Source of the DNA: Trebonia sp963777905
Lineage (GTDB): Bacteria > Actinomycetota > Actinomycetes > Streptosporangiales > Streptosporangiaceae
Direction of reading: 5' to 3'
Assembly: GCA_963777905.1 (NCBI GenBank)
Contig: CAVZSM010000003.1
Span: forward strand, 62,001-126,000
DNA length: 64,000 nucleotides
The notes under the pieces were generated by a model that saw only the letters and a program-made list of their open reading frames with translations, was not told the DNA's origin and searched no databases. Below, one piece after another: positions 60,452 to 64,000 of this stretch. Each line of letters opens with the position of its first letter. Position 1 is the first letter of the stretch. A program made the position numbers and the translations under genes.

Positions 60452-61315
60452 GTGCCTGACTCTTCTGACGGGCCCACCGTCTTGCGCATCCTGCTCGGCA
60501 CCCACTTGCGCCGGATCAGGGAAGCCAAGGGAATCTCCGCGCGGCAGGCGGCCGCGTCCATCCGCGCGTCGGACTCCAAGATCAGCCGCATTGAGCTAGG
60601 CCGGAACGCCATCCGCGAGATCGACGTGCTCGACCTGCTGACCCTGTACGGCGTCGCCCCCGCCGAGCGGGAAGAGCTGCTCACCCTGGCCGAGCAGGCG
60701 AACCGGCCGGCCTGGTGGCACCGGTACAACGACATCCTGCCGGAGTGGTTCCAGGCGTACGTGGGCATGGAAGAGGCGGCGCGGGCGATCCGCGGCTACG
60801 ACCCGTATTTCATCCCTGGCCTGCTGCAGACCGAGGAGTACGCGGCCGCCGTGCTCGGGCTCGGCGATTTTCCCGTCGAGCAGACCGAACGGCACGTGCT
60901 GCTGCGCAGGGAGCGGCAGCGCCGGTACCGCGAGGGCAAGCTCAGGCTCTGGATGATCGTGGATGAGGCGCCGCTGCGCCGTCCCGTCAGCGGTATCGGC
61001 GTGCACCTTGACCAGCTGCGCTACCTCAGGGACCAGAGCGGCACGCCGTCGCTGACCCTGCAGGTGCTGCCCTACGGACTGGGCGGCCACGCGACGCCGA
61101 CCGGATTCACCATCCTGCGGTTCGCCGAGCCCGACCTGCCGGACGTGGTGTACGTCGAGAACCTGGCCAGCGCGCTGTACCTCGACAAGCCGACCGAAGT
61201 CGAGCGGTACCTGCTCGCCATGGAACGGCTGAGCATCATGGCCCACGATCCCCAGCGGACCACGGAGATCCTCGACGAGATCATCAAGGAGCTGGAGGCG
61301 GCACGCGATGAGTGA
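60452..61315 (+). CDS. XRE-type helix-turn-helix regulator with DUF5753 domain
   Basis: From GTG 60452 the product is 287 residues. LRRIREAKGISARQAAASIRASDSKISRIELGRNAI is an XRE helix-turn-helix (about 15-50), and WWHRYNDILPEWFQAYVGMEEAARAIRGYDPYFIPGLLQTEEYA starts the DUF5753 domain that fills the rest. These regulators pair with small DUF397 proteins. GGGGAGG nine bases upstream supports GTG 60452; ATG 60434 is inside the ribosome-site region. It overlaps the DUF397 gene by 8 bp. Confidence 0.92.
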   Translation: MPDSSDGPTVLRILLGTHLRRIREAKGISARQAAASIRASDSKISRIELGRNAIREIDVLDLLTLYGVAPAEREELLTLAEQANRPAWWHRYNDILPEWFQAYVGMEEAARAIRGYDPYFIPGLLQTEEYAAAVLGLGDFPVEQTERHVLLRRERQRRYREGKLRLWMIVDEAPLRRPVSGIGVHLDQLRYLRDQSGTPSLTLQVLPYGLGGHATPTGFTILRFAEPDLPDVVYVENLASALYLDKPTEVERYLLAMERLSIMAHDPQRTTEILDEIIKELEAARDE

Positions 61316-61802
61316 CGCGACCGGCCTGACCGCCGCCCGCTGGGTGAAGAGCACCCGCAGCGGGCCCACCGGCGGCAACTGCGTGGAGGTCGCGTGCCTC
61401 GGTGACGGCCGGGTCGCGGTCAGGAACTCGCGGCACCCGGCGGGCCCCGCGCTGCTGTTCGGGCGAGAGCAGTGGGCCGCGTTCGTCGCGGCCACCGCCG
61501 GGCGACGGGCTCCCGCTGAGGGCGGGAACCCGTCGTCGTCTCTCTCCCGGGCTTCCCGGGCTTCCTAGGCTCCCCGGGCTAGTGCCGCCTGCTAAGGCGA
61601 CCGGCAGGTCGAACTCGCCGTTCTTGGCGCCGGTCAGGAACGCCTGCCATTCCCGCCGGGTGTAGACGTGCGGCGCCTTGGCCCGGTCCTTCGAGTCGCG
61701 GACCGCGACGCCGCCGCCCGGCAGGTGCGCGACTTCCACGCACGCCCCGGAGGCACTGGCGCTGCTCTTGAACCAGTGCAGGTCGTTCAACTCGCCTTCC
61801 AT
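61284..61802 (-). CDS. DUF397 protein with anomalous antisense extension
   Basis: The first 65 residues from ATG 61802 are DUF397 (LHWFKSSASASGACVEVAHL, GVAVRDSKDRAKAPHVYTRREWQAFL, GEFDLP). Members normally end here, but this frame runs on for another 105 residues, almost entirely antisense to the DUF397 gene at 61308-61568. A TAG at 61579-61581 in the next frame would give a normal length, so one lost base is likely near 61590-61620. It follows the XRE gene at 62743 and makes its usual partner. Confidence 0.75.
   Translation of the reverse strand: MEGELNDLHWFKSSASASGACVEVAHLPGGGVAVRDSKDRAKAPHVYTRREWQAFLTGAKNGEFDLPVALAGGTSPGSLGSPGSPGERRRRVPALSGSPSPGGGRDERGPLLSPEQQRGARRVPRVPDRDPAVTEARDLHAVAAGGPAAGALHPAGGGQAGRVTHRVPPPAP
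61308..61568 (+). CDS. DUF397 domain protein
   Basis: The 86 residues have the DUF397 pattern: LTAARWVKSTRSGPTGGNCVEVACLGDGRVAVRNSRHPAGPALLFGREQWAAFVAA, followed by a short Ser-rich tail. Such small proteins work with the XRE-DUF5753 regulator encoded just upstream. The ATG overlaps the end of the XRE gene by 8 bp. In Streptomyces related pairs influence development and antibiotic production, probably through the XRE partner. Confidence 0.9.
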   Translation: MSDATGLTAARWVKSTRSGPTGGNCVEVACLGDGRVAVRNSRHPAGPALLFGREQWAAFVAATAGRRAPAEGGNPSSSLSRASRAS

Positions 61803-61888
61803 GCGCTTTCCTCCCTGTGTTAGGTTCACCATCCCTCAACCGCACCGACCGACGGCCGCGCGGGCTTTCGCGGGCTTCCCTCGGGGGG

Positions 61889-62743
61889 TCAGGCAAGTTC
61901 TCGCGCCGCCTTGGAGATCAGGTCGAGGGACGCCTCCGGCGGCAGGGCCGCGGCCCTGAGCCGGTCAAAAACCTCGGCGCTAGCCCGGACCTCCCTGTCT
62001 TTCTCCAGGTAAATCGGCCCGGCCGTCGATTCGACGTAGACGACTTCAGAATCGGACCTGTCGTAAAACTCGACGATGGAAAAGGGGCCGTCGTGACCCG
62101 CGTGCGCGCCGGTGTCGAAGGGCAGCACCTGGAGCGTGACCCCCGGCAGCCCGGCCGCCACGAGCAGGTGCGCGAGCTGGTGGCGCATCACCACCGGGCC
62201 GCCCACGGTGCGCCGGATCACCGCCTCGTCATGGATCACCCACAAGTCGAGCGGCGGATTGTCGTCGAGCCGCCGCTGCCGCTCCATCCGCAGGTCCACC
62301 AGGCGCTCGATCTGATCCGCGGTGTGCCGCGGCGCGCTCGCCCGCAAGATGGCGCGCGCGTAGTCCGTGGTCTGCAAGAGGCCGTGCACCACGCCGATCT
62401 CGTAACTGCGCAGTCCCGACGCCTCGGCCTCGAGGCCCACGTAGACACCGAGCCCGCTGGGCAGCACGTCGTCGTACGCCGCCCACCAGCCCTTGCGGTG
62501 CCCCTCGCGCGCCATGTCGACGAGGATCTGGCGCTGCCCGGCGTCCGTGACCTGGTACAGCTCGAGCAGCTGGCTCAGGTACGCCGACTTGGTCGGAGCC
62601 TTGCCGGTCTCGATACGGGACAAGGTGGACGGGGCGACGCCCAGCATCCCGGCGACTTCCTCTAGCTTGTAGCCCGCGGAGTCTCGAAGCCTGCGCAGCT
62701 CAGCGCCGAGCCGCCGCCTTCTGACGGTCGGGCCGGTAGCCAT
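61889..62743 (-). CDS. XRE-type helix-turn-helix regulator with DUF5753 domain, second copy
   Basis: The 284 residues start with RRRRLGAELRRLRDSAGYKLEEVAGMLGVAPSTLSRIETGKAPTK (helix-turn-helix, about 8-50), then WWAAYDDVLPSGLGVYVGLEAEASGLRSYEIGVVHGLLQTTDYARAI and the rest of DUF5753. It is only moderately similar to the paralogue at 60452. ATG 62743 is preceded by GGAGG ten bases upstream, but that site lies in a perfect hairpin with the complementary CCTCC. It pairs with the DUF397 gene 86 bp downstream. Confidence 0.92.
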   Translation of the reverse strand: MATGPTVRRRRLGAELRRLRDSAGYKLEEVAGMLGVAPSTLSRIETGKAPTKSAYLSQLLELYQVTDAGQRQILVDMAREGHRKGWWAAYDDVLPSGLGVYVGLEAEASGLRSYEIGVVHGLLQTTDYARAILRASAPRHTADQIERLVDLRMERQRRLDDNPPLDLWVIHDEAVIRRTVGGPVVMRHQLAHLLVAAGLPGVTLQVLPFDTGAHAGHDGPFSIVEFYDRSDSEVVYVESTAGPIYLEKDREVRASAEVFDRLRAAALPPEASLDLISKAARELA

Positions 62744-62744
62744 C

Positions 62745-62758
62745 GGAGGTCCACCTCC
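62745..62758 (-). promoter_or_regulatory. Ribosome site sequestered in a palindrome upstream of the XRE gene
   Basis: GGAGGT-GG-ACCTCC on the minus strand ends one base before ATG 62743. The GGAGG ribosome site pairs perfectly with CCTCC, so translation could be shut off; alternatively the dyad is a protein operator. Confidence 0.5.
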
Positions 62759-62867
62759 CGCGAGCGAACAGAGTCATCACGTCGCTGCATCCCTAATTAA
62801 GGGCAGGCCAAACCAGGGTCTTTAAAAGACGCCCTCACAACGAGAACCATACAGCGGAACCCCGCCG

Positions 62868-62893
62868 GATGAAATCCCATCCGGGATTTCATC
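62868..62893 (-). terminator. Hairpin downstream of bioA
   Basis: An 11-bp perfect stem (GATGAAATCCC at 62868-62878 and its complement at 62883-62893) with an ATCC loop. It lies 157 bp after the bioA stop on the minus strand. Confidence 0.5.
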
Positions 62894-63049
62894 TGACATT
62901 ACGCCCAGCATCAGGAACGCTTGCCCTCCCGCCCCTCGCGCAAAGGTTGCCAAAAGACCATAAGGGCTCTTGAATCCGCACACAGGTAGAATCCGCCGCT
63001 ACCGAGGCGGCGTCAGGGACCCCGTTCCGTCGCATGGCGCGAAGGCCCG

Positions 63050-64000
63050 CTAGCTGGACGCGACGGCCTCGACCGCGGCCAGCACCCCCGCGCAGATCGC
63101 GGCCACGTCCTCGTCGGCCGTCACGTACGGCGGCATCGTGTAAACCAGGTCGCGGAACGGCCGCAGCCAGACCCCGGCCCGCACCGCCGCCGCCGTGGCG
63201 GCCGCGATGTCGACCTCGCGGTCAAGCTGCACCACGCCGATCGCGCCGAGCACCCGGACGTCGGCGACGCCGACGCGGCCCGCGGCGGGGGCCAGCCCGG
63301 CGCGCAGCCCCGCCTCGATCCGCGTGACCGTGGCGCGCCAGCCGTCCGGGTAAGACGTCGTCGTCGCCCGGTCGCCGAGCAGCACGTCGAGCGAGGCGTT
63401 CGCCACCGCGCAGGCCAGCGGGTTGCCCATGAACGTCGGCCCGTGCGCCAGCACGGGCAGTTCGCCCGCCGCGATGCCCGCCGCCACCTCGCCGCTGGCG
63501 AGAGCCGCCGCCAGCGACAGGTATCCGCCGGTCAGCGCCTTCCCCACGCACATCACGTCCGGCGAAACCCCGGCGTGCCCGGCCGCGAACAGCGCCCCGG
63601 TCCTGCCGAACCCGGTGGCGATCTCGTCGAAGACAAGCAGCACCCCGTGCGCGTCGCAGGCCTCGCGCAGCACCCGCAGGTACCCCGGGTCGTGGAAGCG
63701 CATGCCGCCCGCGCCCTGCACGACCGGCTCCACGATCACCGCGGCCAGCTCGTCTTTGTGCCGCCGGATCAGCTCGCGCAGCTCGTCCGCGTACGCCTCG
63801 TCCACGCCGGCCGCGAACCCGGCCGGCGGCAGCCCGGCGAACACCTGCCGGGGCAGCACGCCGTCCCACATCCGGTGCATGCCGCCCTCGGGGTCGCACA
63901 CGGACATCGCCATGAACGTGTCGCCGTGGTACCCGCCGCGCCAGGTGAGCAGCCGGTTCTTGCCTGGCAGGCCGCGCGACCGCCAGTACTGCAGGCACAT
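63050..64000 (-). CDS. bioA: Adenosylmethionine-8-amino-7-oxononanoate aminotransferase, cut by the right edge
   Basis: The last 316 residues of a class III aminotransferase are present; about 110 N-terminal residues are beyond the window. LTWRGGYHGDTFMAMSVCDP, AAVIVEPVVQGAGGMRFHDPGYL, LLVFDEIATGFGRTGALFA and VMCVGKALTGGYLSLAAALAS (PLP-binding Lys) are diagnostic of BioA, as is GPTFMGNPLACAVANASLDVL. It converts 8-amino-7-oxononanoate to 7,8-diaminononanoate in biotin synthesis. Neighbouring bio genes would lie to the right. Confidence 0.93.
   Translation of the reverse strand: MCLQYWRSRGLPGKNRLLTWRGGYHGDTFMAMSVCDPEGGMHRMWDGVLPRQVFAGLPPAGFAAGVDEAYADELRELIRRHKDELAAVIVEPVVQGAGGMRFHDPGYLRVLREACDAHGVLLVFDEIATGFGRTGALFAAGHAGVSPDVMCVGKALTGGYLSLAAALASGEVAAGIAAGELPVLAHGPTFMGNPLACAVANASLDVLLGDRATTTSYPDGWRATVTRIEAGLRAGLAPAAGRVGVADVRVLGAIGVVQLDREVDIAAATAAAVRAGVWLRPFRDLVYTMPPYVTADEDVAAICAGVLAAVEAVASS

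Larger units (their letters stand above)
62744..63049. other. Intergenic region, 306 bp
   Basis: It holds the upstream region of the minus-strand XRE gene and the 3' side of bioA. An 11-bp perfect hairpin at 62868-62893 is the most likely terminator of bioA, which is read on the same strand. An AT-rich patch at 62800-62830 may carry the XRE promoter. No gene was found. Confidence 0.5.

Noticed and set aside
1..64000. tRNA, rRNA, tmRNA, RNase P or IS element
   Set aside because: I looked for their conserved landmarks (acceptor/T-loop pairs, RNase P core, transposase motifs, flanking target duplications) and saw none I could support by eye; a covariance search would be decisive.

Overview
The window is high-GC, gene-dense actinobacterial chromosome. 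The indications are strong G/C preference at third codon positions, GTG and TTG starts, many leaderless promoters of the form TANNNT plus 6-7 nt plus RTG, an F420-type nitroreductase, DUF397/DUF5753 regulator pairs, DUF574 methyltransferases, a DUF1707 protein and MpaB/DUF2236. The style fits Streptomycetales, Streptosporangiales or Catenulisporales, but the genus cannot be fixed from sequence alone. I saw no rRNA, tRNA, CRISPR array, IS element, integrase or replication origin.

Layout. 1-7.5 kb: a PD-(D/E)XK protein cut by the left edge, small redox enzymes (PPOX, nitroreductase, MBL hydrolase), a secreted DUF4232 protein, nagA, a methyltransferase, YceI divergent from an HxlR regulator, and an NTF2-like enzyme. 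7.5-13.5 kb: a peptide-type ABC importer (binding protein, two permeases, fused double ATPase) in which every gene carries at least one indel. 14-17.2 kb: a translationally coupled TetR/ABC exporter operon and a NUDIX gene. 17.2-23.3 kb: the most unusual block, a three-gene envelope operon with a bitopic membrane protein, a giant secreted protein with three peptidoglycan-hydrolase-like modules joined by a Pro/Ala/Ser/Thr linker, and a membrane-anchored DUF4230-like protein.

23.4-34.9 kb: MpaB, an AarF/UbiB kinase, a CGNR regulator divergent from an EamA transporter, OsmC, RecQ, a DMT transporter, a Cys-rich protein with a 44-codon gene upstream, a MetE-like enzyme and a DUF574 methyltransferase. 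35-38.4 kb: a second methyltransferase, a serine hydrolase and an alpha/beta hydrolase, bordered by inverted copies of a 31-bp intergenic repeat, several perfect palindromes and a 21-bp tandem repeat. 38.4-42.3 kb: a PadR/ABC/FtsX-type exporter operon with a clear operator. 42.3-44.2 kb: an unusual leucine-carboxyl-methyltransferase-like protein fused to two MarR-like repeats. 44.2-47.8 kb: a NarL-type two-component system divergent from an ABC-2 exporter. 47.8-60 kb: AraC, VOC, DUF1707, cupin, GT87, HAD, MFS, an HEAGH protein, a zinc-ribbon membrane protein, quinone reductase, MATE, a secreted trypsin-like protease and an aldo/keto reductase. 60-63 kb: two mirrored XRE(DUF5753)-DUF397 pairs. 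The right edge cuts bioA.

Several genes are interrupted by single-base indels. Where the length of the rejoined frame could be checked it fits, so these are either sequencing errors or recent decay. They are about ten times denser in the peptide-importer operon than elsewhere. Starts were chosen from Shine-Dalgarno position, stop/start overlaps (ATGA, GTGA, one CTGA) or leaderless promoter spacing, as stated per gene.
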